64,000 nt of DNA from the NCBI RefSeq assembly GCF_001426405.1, contig NZ_LMEP01000004.1, forward strand, positions 124,001 to 188,000. Reading direction: 5' to 3'. The stretch is from Streptomyces sp. Root1304 (lineage in GTDB: Bacteria > Actinomycetota > Actinomycetes > Streptomycetales > Streptomycetaceae). The position numbers were made by a program, and so were the translations under genes. Below, one piece after another: positions 42,582 to 50,841 of the stretch (position 1 is its first letter; each line of letters starts with the position of its first letter). The notes below the pieces were generated by a model, which saw nothing but the letters and a program-made list of their open reading frames with translations, was not told the DNA's origin and made no database searches.

Positions 42582-43490
42582 ATGAACGCCACCACCTGGT
42601 CCACCGACCGTCCCTGGCGCGGAATCATGGTCGCCACCACCTTGCCCTTCAAGGAAGACCTCTCCGTCGACTACGACGCCTACGCCGAGCACGTGGCCTG
42701 GCTGATCGCCAACGGCTGCGACGGCGTCGTCCCCAACGGCTCCCTCGGCGAGTACCAGACCCTCACCGCCGAGGAGCGCGCCCAGGTCGTCCGTACCGCC
42801 GTCGCCGCCGCGGGCGACGGAGCGCGGGTCATGCCCGGCGTCGCCGCCTACGGCAGCGCCGAGTCCCGCCGCTGGGCCGAGCAGGCCGCCGAGGCGGGTT
42901 GCGGCTCGGTCCTGCTCCTGCCGCCCAACGCGTACCGCGCCGACGAGCGCTCCGTCGTCGCCCACTACGCCGACGTCGCCGGGGTCGGCATCCCCGTCGT
43001 CGCGTACAACAACCCGATCGACACCAAGGTCGACCTCGTCCCGAGCCTGCTCGCGAAGCTGCACGGCGACGGCAGCATCGTCGCCGTCAAGGAGTTCAGC
43101 GGCGACGTCCGCAGGGCGTACGAGATCGGCGAACTCGCCCCCGAGCTCGACCTGCTGATCGGCGCCGACGACGTCCTCCTGGAACTGGCCCTAGCCGGTG
43201 CCGTCGGCTGGATCGCCGGCTACCCCAACGCCTTCCCGGCCAGCTGCGCCGAGCTGTACCGCGCCGCCGTCTCGGGCGACATGACCACCGCCCGGTCGCT
43301 CTACTCCTCCCTGCACTCCCTGCTCCGCTGGGACTCCAAGGTCGAGTTCGTCCAGTCCATCAAGCTCTCCATGGACATCGCCGGCCGCAAGGGCGGAGCC
43401 ACCCGCCCGCCGCGCCTCCCGCTCGTCGGCGCGACCGAGGCCGCCGTGCGCACCGCCACCGAGAAGGCCGTCGCCGACGGCCACCACTGA
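42582..43490 (+). CDS. DapA-family enzyme, probable pyrroline-4-hydroxy-2-carboxylate deaminase
   Basis: A 302-residue class I aldolase of the dihydrodipicolinate synthase family. Active-site landmarks: GSLGEY (53-58, in place of GTTGE), Tyr142 in VVAYNNP and Schiff-base Lys170 in IVAVKEFSGD. In hydroxyproline catabolism this family converts delta-1-pyrroline-4-hydroxy-2-carboxylate to 2-oxoglutarate semialdehyde with loss of ammonia. The neighbouring epimerase, dehydrogenase and aldehyde dehydrogenase support that role. GAAAGG precedes the ATG. Confidence 0.9.
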   Translation: MNATTWSTDRPWRGIMVATTLPFKEDLSVDYDAYAEHVAWLIANGCDGVVPNGSLGEYQTLTAEERAQVVRTAVAAAGDGARVMPGVAAYGSAESRRWAEQAAEAGCGSVLLLPPNAYRADERSVVAHYADVAGVGIPVVAYNNPIDTKVDLVPSLLAKLHGDGSIVAVKEFSGDVRRAYEIGELAPELDLLIGADDVLLELALAGAVGWIAGYPNAFPASCAELYRAAVSGDMTTARSLYSSLHSLLRWDSKVEFVQSIKLSMDIAGRKGGATRPPRLPLVGATEAAVRTATEKAVADGHH

Positions 43491-43589
43491 CGGGACCCCC
43501 GCCGGTCGCCGGGGCACCCCGGCCACCGGCCGCCCCGGCCGCACCGGGCGCCGCCCCGACCGTTCCGACCGCCCACCGAAAGGAACTCC

Positions 43590-44594
43590 GTGCGTACGCG
43601 TCATGTCTTCCACGCCGTCGACTCCCACACCGAGGGCATGCCCACCCGGGTGATCACCGGAGGCGTCGGTGTCATCCCCGGCGCCACCATGGCCGAGCGC
43701 AGGCTCCACTTCATCGAGCACCTGGACCACCTCAGGACGCTCCTGATGTTCGAGCCGCGCGGCCACGCGGCGATGAGCGGCGCGATCCTCCAGCCGCCCA
43801 CCCGCCCCGACGCCGACTACGGAGTCCTCTACATCGAGGTGTCGGGCCTCCTGCCGATGTGCGGCCACGGCACCATCGGCGTCGCGACCGTCCTCGTCGA
43901 GACCGGCATGGTCCCGGTGTCCGAACCCGTCACCACCGTGCGGCTCGACACCCCGGCGGGCCTCGTCTCCGTGGACGTCCAGGTGGAGGACGGCGCCGCG
44001 AAGTCCGCCACCTTCACCAACGTGCCCGCCTTCAGCGTCGGCCTGGACCGCGCCGTGGACGTCGCCGGCTTCGGCAAGGTCACCTACGACCTCGCCTTCG
44101 GCGGCAACTTCTACGCCTTCGTCTCCCTCGACGACCTCGGGCTGCCCTTCGAGCGCGACCGCAAGGACGACCTCCTCGCCGCCGGGCTGGCGATCATGGA
44201 CGCCATCAACGCCTCCCCGGACCGGCCCGTGCACCCCACCCAGCCCGAGATCGCCGGGCTCAAGCACGTCTACCTCACCGCCCCCGGCTCCGACGCCACG
44301 CACTCGCGGCACGCGATGGCCATCCACCCCGGCTGGTTCGACCGCTCCCCGTGCGGCACCGGGACCAGCGCCAGGATGGCGCAGCTGCACGCCAGGGGCG
44401 AACTCCCGCTGGACCGCGACTTCGTCAACGAGTCCTTCATCGGCACCCGGTTCACCGGCCGGATCACCGCAGGGCCGGACGTCGGCGGCTTCCCCGCCGT
44501 CGTCCCGACCGTCACCGGCCGCGCCTGGATCACCGGCACCGCGCAGTACTTCCTCGACCCGGACGACCCCTTCCCCGGAGGCTTCCTCCTGTGA
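43590..44594 (+). CDS. Proline-racemase-family 4-hydroxyproline 2-epimerase
   Basis: A 334-residue enzyme with the complete Cys/Cys acid-base pair: Cys91 in LLPMCGHGTIGVAT and Cys255 in DRSPCGTGTSAR. This fits the interconversion of trans-4-hydroxy-L-proline and cis-4-hydroxy-D-proline, the first step of the pathway. GTG 43590 follows GAAAGGAAC. It overlaps the aldehyde dehydrogenase gene by 4 bp (GTGA). Proline racemase is the alternative, but the surrounding genes favour hydroxyproline. Confidence 0.92.
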   Translation: MRTRHVFHAVDSHTEGMPTRVITGGVGVIPGATMAERRLHFIEHLDHLRTLLMFEPRGHAAMSGAILQPPTRPDADYGVLYIEVSGLLPMCGHGTIGVATVLVETGMVPVSEPVTTVRLDTPAGLVSVDVQVEDGAAKSATFTNVPAFSVGLDRAVDVAGFGKVTYDLAFGGNFYAFVSLDDLGLPFERDRKDDLLAAGLAIMDAINASPDRPVHPTQPEIAGLKHVYLTAPGSDATHSRHAMAIHPGWFDRSPCGTGTSARMAQLHARGELPLDRDFVNESFIGTRFTGRITAGPDVGGFPAVVPTVTGRAWITGTAQYFLDPDDPFPGGFLL

Positions 44595-45976
44595 TCACCG
44601 ACGTTTCCACCCTCGTCTCCCGCAACCCCGCGGACCCGGACGACGTGCTCCTCCGCCTCACGACCCCGGGCGCCTTCGCCGCCGCGGACGCCGTCGAGCG
44701 GGCCCGCACGGCCCAGCCCGGCTGGCTCCGCGGCGGTGCCGCCGCGCGCTCGACCGCCCTCGGCGCGGTCGGCGCCGCCCTGGAGGCCGCGGCCGACGAA
44801 CTGGCCGACCTCGCCGTGCGCGAGGTCGGCAAGCCCCTCAGCGAGGCCAGGGCCGAGATCGCCCGCGCCGCCGCGATCTGGCGCTACTACGCCCAGGCAC
44901 CGTACGAGCCCACCGGCGCCGTCCACGAGACGGCGGCGGGGCCCGGACTGCTCCTGAACCGGCGCCGCCCGTACGGCGTGGCGGGGCTCGTCACGCCCTG
45001 GAACTTCCCCTTCGCCATCCCCAGCTGGAAGGCCGCCCCGGCGCTCGCGGTCGGCAACGCGGTCGTCCTCAAGCCGGCGCCCGAGGCCACCGCGTGCGCC
45101 CTGCGGCTCGCGGAGATCATCGAGCAGGCGCTGCCGGAGAAGGTGTTCACCGTCCTGCCGGGCGGTCCCACCGAGGGCAACGCCCTCGTCTCGGCCGCCG
45201 ACGTCGTCTCCTTCACCGGCTCCACGCCCGTCGGCCGGGCCGTCGCCCGCGCGGCGACCGCGCGGGGCATCCCGGTCCAGGCCGAGATGGGCGGCCTGAA
45301 CGCGGCGATCGTCCTGCCCGACGCGGACATCGGCCAGGCGGCCGCCCACATCGCCGCGGCCGTCGCGGGCTTCGCCGGCCAGAAGTGCACCGCCACCAGC
45401 CGGGTCGTCGCCGTCGGAGCCGCCCTGGAGCCGCTGCGCGAGGCCCTCTCCGAGGCCTTCCGCGCGGTCCGGGTCGGCGACCCCGCGGATCCGGCCACGG
45501 TGTGCGGGCCGCTCGTCCACGAGAGCGCGCGCGACCGCGTCGCCGAGGCCTGGGAGGGGCTCTCCGCGCTCGCCGGCGCCACCGTGCCGGGCCGGGCCGG
45601 CTGGTTCGCGGACCCCACCCTGGTGGAGAGGGTCCCGCCGGGTCACCAGCTGCTCAACGAGGAGGTGTTCGGGCCCGTCGCGGCCCTGCTGCCCGCCGAC
45701 GACCTCGCCCACGCGGTACGGATCACCAACTCCGTCCCGTACGGCCTCGTCACCTCGGTCCACACCTCCGACCTCAACGCGGCCCTGTACGGACTGGACC
45801 TCGTCGACACCGGCATGATCCGGATCAACGCCCCGTCCACCGGCGTCGACTTCCACCTGCCGTTCGGCGGGTCCAAGCAGTCCGGTCACGGCCCGCGCGA
45901 GCAGGGCAGGGCGGCCCTGGAGTTCTACACCTCGTCGCGTACGTACACGCTGACCCCCGCGGGCTCGGCGGCGTGA
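44591..45976 (+). CDS. Aldehyde dehydrogenase, probable 2-oxoglutarate semialdehyde dehydrogenase
   Basis: A 461-residue NAD(P)-dependent dehydrogenase: PWNFPFAIPSWK near 136-147, LKPAPEAT near 160, FTGSTPVGRAV near 208-218, general base Glu232 in AEMGG, nucleophile Cys266 in AGQKCTATS and NEEVFGPV near 357. It would oxidise 2-oxoglutarate semialdehyde to 2-oxoglutarate, the last step. GTG 44591 overlaps the epimerase stop. The open frame continues far upstream in another context but has no start support there. Confidence 0.93.
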   Translation: MITDVSTLVSRNPADPDDVLLRLTTPGAFAAADAVERARTAQPGWLRGGAAARSTALGAVGAALEAAADELADLAVREVGKPLSEARAEIARAAAIWRYYAQAPYEPTGAVHETAAGPGLLLNRRRPYGVAGLVTPWNFPFAIPSWKAAPALAVGNAVVLKPAPEATACALRLAEIIEQALPEKVFTVLPGGPTEGNALVSAADVVSFTGSTPVGRAVARAATARGIPVQAEMGGLNAAIVLPDADIGQAAAHIAAAVAGFAGQKCTATSRVVAVGAALEPLREALSEAFRAVRVGDPADPATVCGPLVHESARDRVAEAWEGLSALAGATVPGRAGWFADPTLVERVPPGHQLLNEEVFGPVAALLPADDLAHAVRITNSVPYGLVTSVHTSDLNAALYGLDLVDTGMIRINAPSTGVDFHLPFGGSKQSGHGPREQGRAALEFYTSSRTYTLTPAGSAA

Positions 45977-46023
45977 CATCGTACGGTGGTGACGCCGGCC
46001 GAACCGAAGGGACCACCACCGTC

Positions 46024-46704
46024 ATGGGGCACCTGACCCACCGCGACCTGAACGCCTCCCGAGAGCGGCTGCGCGACCAGGTCGCCCACGCCCTGCGGGC
46101 CGCCCTGATCTCCGGGGAACTGCGGCCCGGCGTGGTGTACTCGGCGCCCACCCTGGCCGAGGACTTCGGGATCTCCGCGACCCCCGTCCGCGAGGCGATG
46201 CTCGACCTGGCCCGGGAGGGCCTGGTCGAGCCCGTCCGCAACAAGGGCTTCCGGGTCACCGAGGTCGACGGCCGCGACCTCGACCAGTTCACCGAGATCC
46301 GCGCGCTCGTCGAGATCCCGACGGTCGTCCGCGTCACCCGGTCCGCCGCCCGCGAGGACCTGGAGGCGCTGCGGCCGGTGGCCGAGGAGATCGTGCGCGC
46401 CGCCCGCGAGCACGACCTCATCGGCTATCTGGAGGCCGACCGGCTCTTCCACCTCACCCTCCTCGGCCTGGCGGGCAACGAACGCCTGGTCGAGACCGTC
46501 GGCGACCTGCGCAAGCGCTCGCGGCTCTACGGGCTCACCGCCCTCGACGAGAGCGGCAACCTCATCCCCTCGGCCGAGGAGCACATCGAGCTCCTCGACC
46601 TCATGCTGGCCGGCGACGCCGAGGGCGCGGAGGCCTGCATGACCCGTCACCTGGGCCATGTCCGCTCGCTGTGGGCGAAGGACGACGGCCCGGCCGGCGC
46701 GTAG
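46024..46704 (+). CDS. GntR-family regulator, FCD subfamily
   Basis: A 226-residue regulator. The winged helix-turn-helix (about 12-78) includes LRAALISGELRPGVVYSAPTLAEDFGISATPVREAMLDLAREGLVEPVRNKGFRV. The all-helical FCD ligand domain (about 85-215) keeps the metal-type residues in DRLFHLTLL, EEHIELLDLML and MTRHLGHV. GAAGGGA precedes ATG 46024 by 10 nt. It closes the catabolic operon and is the natural ligand of the AATGTnA/TnACATT elements at the four promoters of the locus (inferred). Confidence 0.92.
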   Translation: MGHLTHRDLNASRERLRDQVAHALRAALISGELRPGVVYSAPTLAEDFGISATPVREAMLDLAREGLVEPVRNKGFRVTEVDGRDLDQFTEIRALVEIPTVVRVTRSAAREDLEALRPVAEEIVRAAREHDLIGYLEADRLFHLTLLGLAGNERLVETVGDLRKRSRLYGLTALDESGNLIPSAEEHIELLDLMLAGDAEGAEACMTRHLGHVRSLWAKDDGPAGA

Positions 46705-46742
46705 CGCGGCCCCCCGGGATCCGTCTTCCGGGCCCGGGCGGG

Positions 46743-47072
46743 TCAGGTCTTCGTCGTCGGCTGCGCCTTGGCGAGGGTGCAGACCCCGTCCACGCACCGA
46801 CGCTCCAGACGGCCGCGGGAGATCGTCTGCGCCAGGCCGACCATCCAGCAGGTCGGGCAGCCCCGGAAGGCGATCAGCGCCAGTGGCGCCGCCAGCAGGG
46901 TCGCCGGGCCGGCGACGGGCACCATGGCGATCGAGCCGATGATCAGCCCGAATCCGATGGCACCCCGCGCCAGATGGCGCGGGACGGACTTGCTGGCGAA
47001 ATCGGGCCCCGCGGGCTTCGCGGCGACGGGGTTCTCGATCAGCACGCCGGGTGCGGTCTTCACGGTGTTCAC
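46743..47072 (-). CDS. Cysteine-containing DUF2892-like membrane protein
   Basis: A 109-residue protein with two membrane segments (ARGAIGFGLIIGSIAMVPVAG, ATLLAAPLALIAF) followed by FRGCPTCWMVGLAQT and RRCVDGVCTLAK. The GCPxCW motif after the second helix is typical of DUF2892/YgaP-type membrane domains. Two further cysteines near the C-terminus could bind metal or form a redox pair. GTG 47072 overlaps the sigma gene stop by 4 bp and follows GAGGAG. It may be a partner or anti-sigma-like sensor of the sigma factor (inferred). Confidence 0.75.
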   Translation of the reverse strand: MNTVKTAPGVLIENPVAAKPAGPDFASKSVPRHLARGAIGFGLIIGSIAMVPVAGPATLLAAPLALIAFRGCPTCWMVGLAQTISRGRLERRCVDGVCTLAKAQPTTKT

Positions 47073-47680
47073 GGTTGCGTTTCTCCTCGGACTGTTGATC
47101 CGGTCGCTGGATCCGATGCCCGGCCGGGTGCCCGGTCGGCCGTCTCCAGCGAGTGGCGCAGTGCGGCCCGCGCCCTGTGCAGCCGCGACTTCATCGCGGC
47201 GGTGCTCAGACCGAGCGCACGGGCGACGGTCCTGCCGGGCAGGCCCTGTACGTCCCGCATGACCAGGACCTGCCGCTGCTCACGGGGAAGGGCGCCGACC
47301 GCGGCCGCGATCCGCTCCGCCTCCAGCCGGTGCAGCACCGCCTCCTCGGCGGACGGCTCGGCGCTCCCCTCCGGTTCGGCCGACGCCTCCTCGCCCCGCG
47401 ACACGAGCACCCGCACCTGCCTGAGGCATTCGTTCCGCACGATGCGGAACATCCACGAGGCGAGCGCGCCGGTGGCCCGGAGGGTCCCGATCTTCCGGTA
47501 GAGGATGATCAGCGCCTCCTGAGCCGCGTCCTCCGCGTCCTGCGGCGAGGCGCACAGGGACAGGGCGAACTTGCGCACGTGCGGCTGCGACTCCATGACG
47601 ACGGCGGTGAGCGAGCCGACGTCGCCGTCCTGAGCGGCCTTGATGATCCGCTCGTCGGGCCAGGGAAAGCGTGGGTTCAT
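47069..47680 (-). CDS. ECF-type RNA polymerase sigma factor
   Basis: A 203-residue sigma-70 family ECF factor. Region 2 spans about 12-90 (VRKFALSLCASPQDAEDAAQEALIILYRKIGT then ALASWMFRIVRNECLRQVR), an acidic linker about 95-120, and region 4 about 122-178 (LPREQRQVLVMRDVQGLPGRTVARALGLSTAAMKSRLHRARAAL). No classic anti-sigma gene adjoins; instead it is coupled by a 4-bp overlap to a cysteine-containing membrane protein. Its own promoter is probably before the tiny gene at 47809. Confidence 0.93.
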   Translation of the reverse strand: MNPRFPWPDERIIKAAQDGDVGSLTAVVMESQPHVRKFALSLCASPQDAEDAAQEALIILYRKIGTLRATGALASWMFRIVRNECLRQVRVLVSRGEEASAEPEGSAEPSAEEAVLHRLEAERIAAAVGALPREQRQVLVMRDVQGLPGRTVARALGLSTAAMKSRLHRARAALRHSLETADRAPGRASDPATGSTVRGETQP

Positions 47681-47722
47681 GGGTTACTCATATCCGGAGG
47701 GCGTCCCGTGTGCGGCCGGCGG

Positions 47723-47809
47723 TCAGCCGCGGCTCCTGAAGCGGCGCGCCAGGTGCCAGCTGCACGCGCCCACGAGCAGGACTGCGATGACGACGATGGC
47801 GGTGACCAT
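47723..47809 (-). CDS. Tiny predicted membrane peptide, 28 residues
   Basis: Encodes MVTAIVVIAVLLVGACSWHL and ends ARRFRSRG: a single membrane helix with a basic C-terminal tail. GGGAGG lies 9 nt before the ATG, a strong ribosome site. It ends 42 bp before the ECF sigma gene on the same strand and may be its first co-transcribed gene. Single-helix peptides of this size are easily missed. No family is recognised. Confidence 0.55.
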   Translation of the reverse strand: MVTAIVVIAVLLVGACSWHLARRFRSRG

Positions 47810-48012
47810 GGGTGTTTCCTCCCGGTTCGGCCGGCCCGTTCGGCCGGTACAGGGATAGGAGACGGGGAGGTCCCGAAAGGATTCGCCCCCACCGGAATTT
47901 TCTTTCGCGACCAGTGCGCGACCCCTCTCCTGCGACCCCGGCACCCGGCCCCGCGCGGGGCGGGCCCGCACCCGCGTCCCGGCCGGCGCACCGGATGTGC
48001 GAGCGTGAGCGG

Positions 48013-49257
48013 GTGAACGAGAAGAACACGGAAACCCTGCAGTACGGCTCTGACGGGCCGGAAGACGCCCCGGTCCTGGTCCTGGGACCCTCTCTCGGCA
48101 CCACGCGCCACATGTGGGACCGGCAGATACCCGAACTCACCAAGGACTGGCGGGTCGTCCGGTTCGACCTCCCCGGGCACGGCGGCGCCCCCGCCGAGCC
48201 CTTCACCTCCGTCGCCGAGCTCGGCGACCGGCTCCTCGCCACCCTCGACACGCTCGGCGTCCAGCGCTTCGGGTACGCGGGCTGCTCCCTCGGCGGGGCC
48301 GTCGGCCTCGACCTCGCCCTGCGCGCACCGCACCGGGTCGCCTCCCTCGCCCTGGTCGCGACCTCGCCCCGGTTCGGCAGCGCCGACGAGTTCCGCCAGC
48401 GCGGCGTCGTCGTCCGGGCCAACGGCCTGGAGCCGATGGCCCGCACCGCCCCCGAGCAGTGGTTCACCCCCGTGTTCGCCGGTGCGCAGCCCGCCATCGT
48501 GGACTGGGCGGTGCAGATGGTCCGGACGACCGACCCCGCCTGCTACGTCGCCGCCTGCGAGGCCCTCGCCGTCTTCGACGTCCGTGAGGCCCTGGACCGG
48601 ATCGGCGTCCCCGTACTGGTCCTCGTCGGCTCGGAGGACCAGGTCACCGGGCCCGCCGAGGCCCGTACCCTCGTCGCCGGCATCGCCGACGCCCGGCTCG
48701 CCGTCGTGCCCGGCGCCTCGCACCTCGCCCCCGTCGAGCAGCCCGCCGCCGTGACCGACCTGCTCCTGGAGCACTTCGCGGGCACCGCGCCGGACACCAG
48801 CGGCGTCCTCACCGTGCCGCCGCTGCCGGCCGCACCCGTGCCCGCGCCCGTCCCGGCCGCCGAGCCCGCCGAGGGAGGCCGGCCCGACCCGTACGACCAG
48901 GGGATCGCGCTGCGTCGCGAGGTCCTCGGCGACGCCCATGTGGACCAGGCGCTGGCCGGGGACCCCGACGGAACCTTCCAGGACCTCGTCACCCGGTACG
49001 CCTGGGGCGAGGTCTGGAACCGGGAGGGCCTCGACCGGCGCACCCGCAGCGTCGTCACCCTCACCGCGCTCATCGCCGGCGGCCATCGGGAGGCCCTCGC
49101 CGACCACACCCGCGCCGGCCTCCGCAACGGCCTCTCGGCCGCGGAACTGCGCGAGATCGTGGTCCACGCGGGCGTGTACTGCGGGTTCCCCGCCGCCGAG
49201 ACCGCGCTCGGCGTGGTCGCCCGCGTCGTCGAGGAGGAGACCAGGCCCCCGGCGTAA
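48013..49257 (+). CDS. pcaL: Fused 3-oxoadipate enol-lactonase / 4-carboxymuconolactone decarboxylase
   Basis: A 414-residue two-domain enzyme of the protocatechuate branch of the beta-ketoadipate pathway. Residues about 8-260 are an alpha/beta-hydrolase (PcaD) with nucleophile Ser92 in GCSLGG and His in GASHLAPVEQ. A Pro/Ala-rich linker (about 270-290) leads to the carboxymuconolactone decarboxylase domain (PcaC) with YAWGEVWNREGLDRRTRSVVTL and the VHAGVYCGFPAAETAL motif. Such fusions are known in Streptomyces as PcaL. The other pca genes are not in the window. GTG 48013 is preferred; an in-frame ATG at 47995 is possible. Confidence 0.92.
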   Translation: MNEKNTETLQYGSDGPEDAPVLVLGPSLGTTRHMWDRQIPELTKDWRVVRFDLPGHGGAPAEPFTSVAELGDRLLATLDTLGVQRFGYAGCSLGGAVGLDLALRAPHRVASLALVATSPRFGSADEFRQRGVVVRANGLEPMARTAPEQWFTPVFAGAQPAIVDWAVQMVRTTDPACYVAACEALAVFDVREALDRIGVPVLVLVGSEDQVTGPAEARTLVAGIADARLAVVPGASHLAPVEQPAAVTDLLLEHFAGTAPDTSGVLTVPPLPAAPVPAPVPAAEPAEGGRPDPYDQGIALRREVLGDAHVDQALAGDPDGTFQDLVTRYAWGEVWNREGLDRRTRSVVTLTALIAGGHREALADHTRAGLRNGLSAAELREIVVHAGVYCGFPAAETALGVVARVVEEETRPPA

Positions 49258-49266
49258 CCTGGCCGT

Positions 49267-49899
49267 GTGAAGCTGACGAAGAAGTCCCACGCCTGCGTGC
49301 GGCTGGAGAAGGACGGGCGGACGCTCGTCCTCGACCCCGGCGTGTTCACCGAGGAGGACGCGGTCCTCGGGGCCGACGTCCTGCTCGTCACGCACGAGCA
49401 CCCCGACCACTTCGACGAGGGCCGGCTGCGCGCGGCCCTCGAAGCGAACGGGGCCGCCGAGGTCTGGACGCTGCACAGCGTCGCCGAACAGCTCTCGGCG
49501 GCCTTCCCCGGCCGGGTGCGCACCGTCGGTCACGGCGACACGTTCACGGCGGCCGGGTTCGACGTCCAGGTGCACGGCGAACTGCACGCCGTGATCCACC
49601 CGGACATCCCCCGCGTCACCAACGTGGGCTTCCTCGTCGACGGCGCCGTCTTCCACCCCGGGGACGCCCTCACCGTGCCCGACCACCCCGTCGACACGCT
49701 GCTGCTCCCCGTCATGGCCCCGTGGAACAAGATCTCCGAGGTCATCGACTACGTCCGCGAGGTCAGACCGCGGCGGGCCTACGACATCCACGACGCGCTG
49801 CTGACCGACCTGGCCCGGCCGATCTACGACCGCCAGATCGGCGCCCTCGGCGGCACCGACCACAACCGCCTCGCCCCGGGGACCTCCACGGAGGTCTGA
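49267..49899 (+). CDS. MBL-fold metal-dependent hydrolase (UlaG-like)
   Basis: A 210-residue metallo-beta-lactamase-fold protein. The metal motif THEHPDHFD has His43, His45, Asp47 and His48; further ligands are probably in VFHPGDAL and YDIHDALLTD. The short length and N-terminal KKSHACVRLEKDGRTLVLDPG fit the stand-alone UlaG-like branch. TAACCT at 49255-49260, overlapping the pcaL stop, is 6 nt before GTG, suggesting a leaderless transcript. The substrate is unknown. Confidence 0.9.
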   Translation: MKLTKKSHACVRLEKDGRTLVLDPGVFTEEDAVLGADVLLVTHEHPDHFDEGRLRAALEANGAAEVWTLHSVAEQLSAAFPGRVRTVGHGDTFTAAGFDVQVHGELHAVIHPDIPRVTNVGFLVDGAVFHPGDALTVPDHPVDTLLLPVMAPWNKISEVIDYVREVRPRRAYDIHDALLTDLARPIYDRQIGALGGTDHNRLAPGTSTEV

Positions 49900-49951
49900 G
49901 CACCCTCCGAAGGACCCCGGACGACCGGCCCGGAGCCGGGTCCGACGCCGA

Positions 49952-49982
49952 TTGTCAGTGCCCGCACGTAGGCTTGCGCACA
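49952..49982 (+). promoter_or_regulatory. RecA-independent DNA-damage promoter (RecA-NDp/PafBC type)
   Basis: TTGTCAGTG (49952-49960), 8-nt spacer, TAGGCT (49969-49974), then 7 nt to ATG 49982. This fits the consensus TTGTCRGTG-N8-TAnnnT of the LexA-independent damage response known from actinobacteria. The gene it drives is a DNA-repair nuclease, and the start codon is at the predicted +1. Confidence 0.85.
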
Positions 49983-50761
49983 TGCGCATCGCCACCTGGA
50001 ACGTCAATTCGATCACCGCCCGGCTGCCCCGGCTGCTCGCCTGGCTGGAGAGCAGCGGCACGGACGTGCTGTGCATCCAGGAGACCAAGTGCACCGCCGA
50101 GCAGTTCCCCGCCGAGGAGCTGCGCGCCCTCGGATACGAGTCGGTGGTGAACGCCACGGGCCGGTGGAACGGCGTGGCCCTGGTCTCCCGCGTCGGCCTC
50201 GCGGACGTGGTCACCGGTCTGCCCGGCGGGCCCGAGTACGACGGCGTCGAGGAGCCCCGGGCGATCTCCGCGACCTGCGGCCCGGTCCGCGTCTGGTCGG
50301 TGTACGTGCCGAACGGCCGGGAGGTCGCCCACGAGCACTACGCCTACAAGCTCCGCTGGCTCGAAGCCCTGAAGGCCGCCGTCGGGGAGGACGCGGCCGG
50401 CGAGCGCCCCTTCGCGGTCCTCGGCGACTACAACATCGCGCCGACCGACGACGACGTCTGGGACATCGGCGTCTTCGAGGGCGCCACGCACGTGACCGAG
50501 CCGGAGCGCGCCGCGCTCGCCGGCCTCCGCGAGACCGGTCTGTCCGACGTGGTCCCGCGCCCCCTCAAGTACGACCACTCCTTCACGTACTGGGACTACC
50601 GTCAGCTCTGCTTCCCGAAGAACAAGGGCATGCGCATCGACCTGGTCTACGGCAACAAGCCCTTCGCCGAGGCGGTCACCGACAGCTATGTGGACCGCGA
50701 GGAGCGCAAGGGCAAGGGGGCCTCGGACCACGCCCCCGTCGTCGTCGACCTCGACGTGTAG
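49982..50761 (+). CDS. xthA: Exodeoxyribonuclease III (AP endonuclease)
   Basis: A 259-residue Mg-dependent endonuclease/exonuclease/phosphatase-fold enzyme that cuts at abasic sites in base-excision repair. Motifs: MRIATWNVNS with Asn7, IQETKC with Glu34, LGDYNIAPTDDDVWD with catalytic Asp/Asn, MRIDLVYG, and SDHAPVVVDL with catalytic Asp249-His250. ATG 49982 is at the predicted start point of a PafBC-type promoter and has no ribosome site, so the mRNA should be leaderless and damage-inducible. Confidence 0.95.
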   Translation: MRIATWNVNSITARLPRLLAWLESSGTDVLCIQETKCTAEQFPAEELRALGYESVVNATGRWNGVALVSRVGLADVVTGLPGGPEYDGVEEPRAISATCGPVRVWSVYVPNGREVAHEHYAYKLRWLEALKAAVGEDAAGERPFAVLGDYNIAPTDDDVWDIGVFEGATHVTEPERAALAGLRETGLSDVVPRPLKYDHSFTYWDYRQLCFPKNKGMRIDLVYGNKPFAEAVTDSYVDREERKGKGASDHAPVVVDLDV

Positions 50762-50841
50762 CGCGGACCGCCGCCCGGCGGCGGAGACGATCTCCGCGCG
50801 CCGGGTGGTCGACCGGCAGGTGACGGTGCGACGCTGTTCGG

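Noticed and set aside
42524..44590. Long open frame upstream of the aldehyde dehydrogenase, in its frame
   Set aside because: It is an Arg/Pro-rich shadow of the deaminase and epimerase genes; family homology begins at GTG 44591.
47677..50214. 845-codon open frame on the minus strand
   Set aside because: Antisense to pcaL, the metallo-hydrolase and xthA, with biased composition and no motifs.
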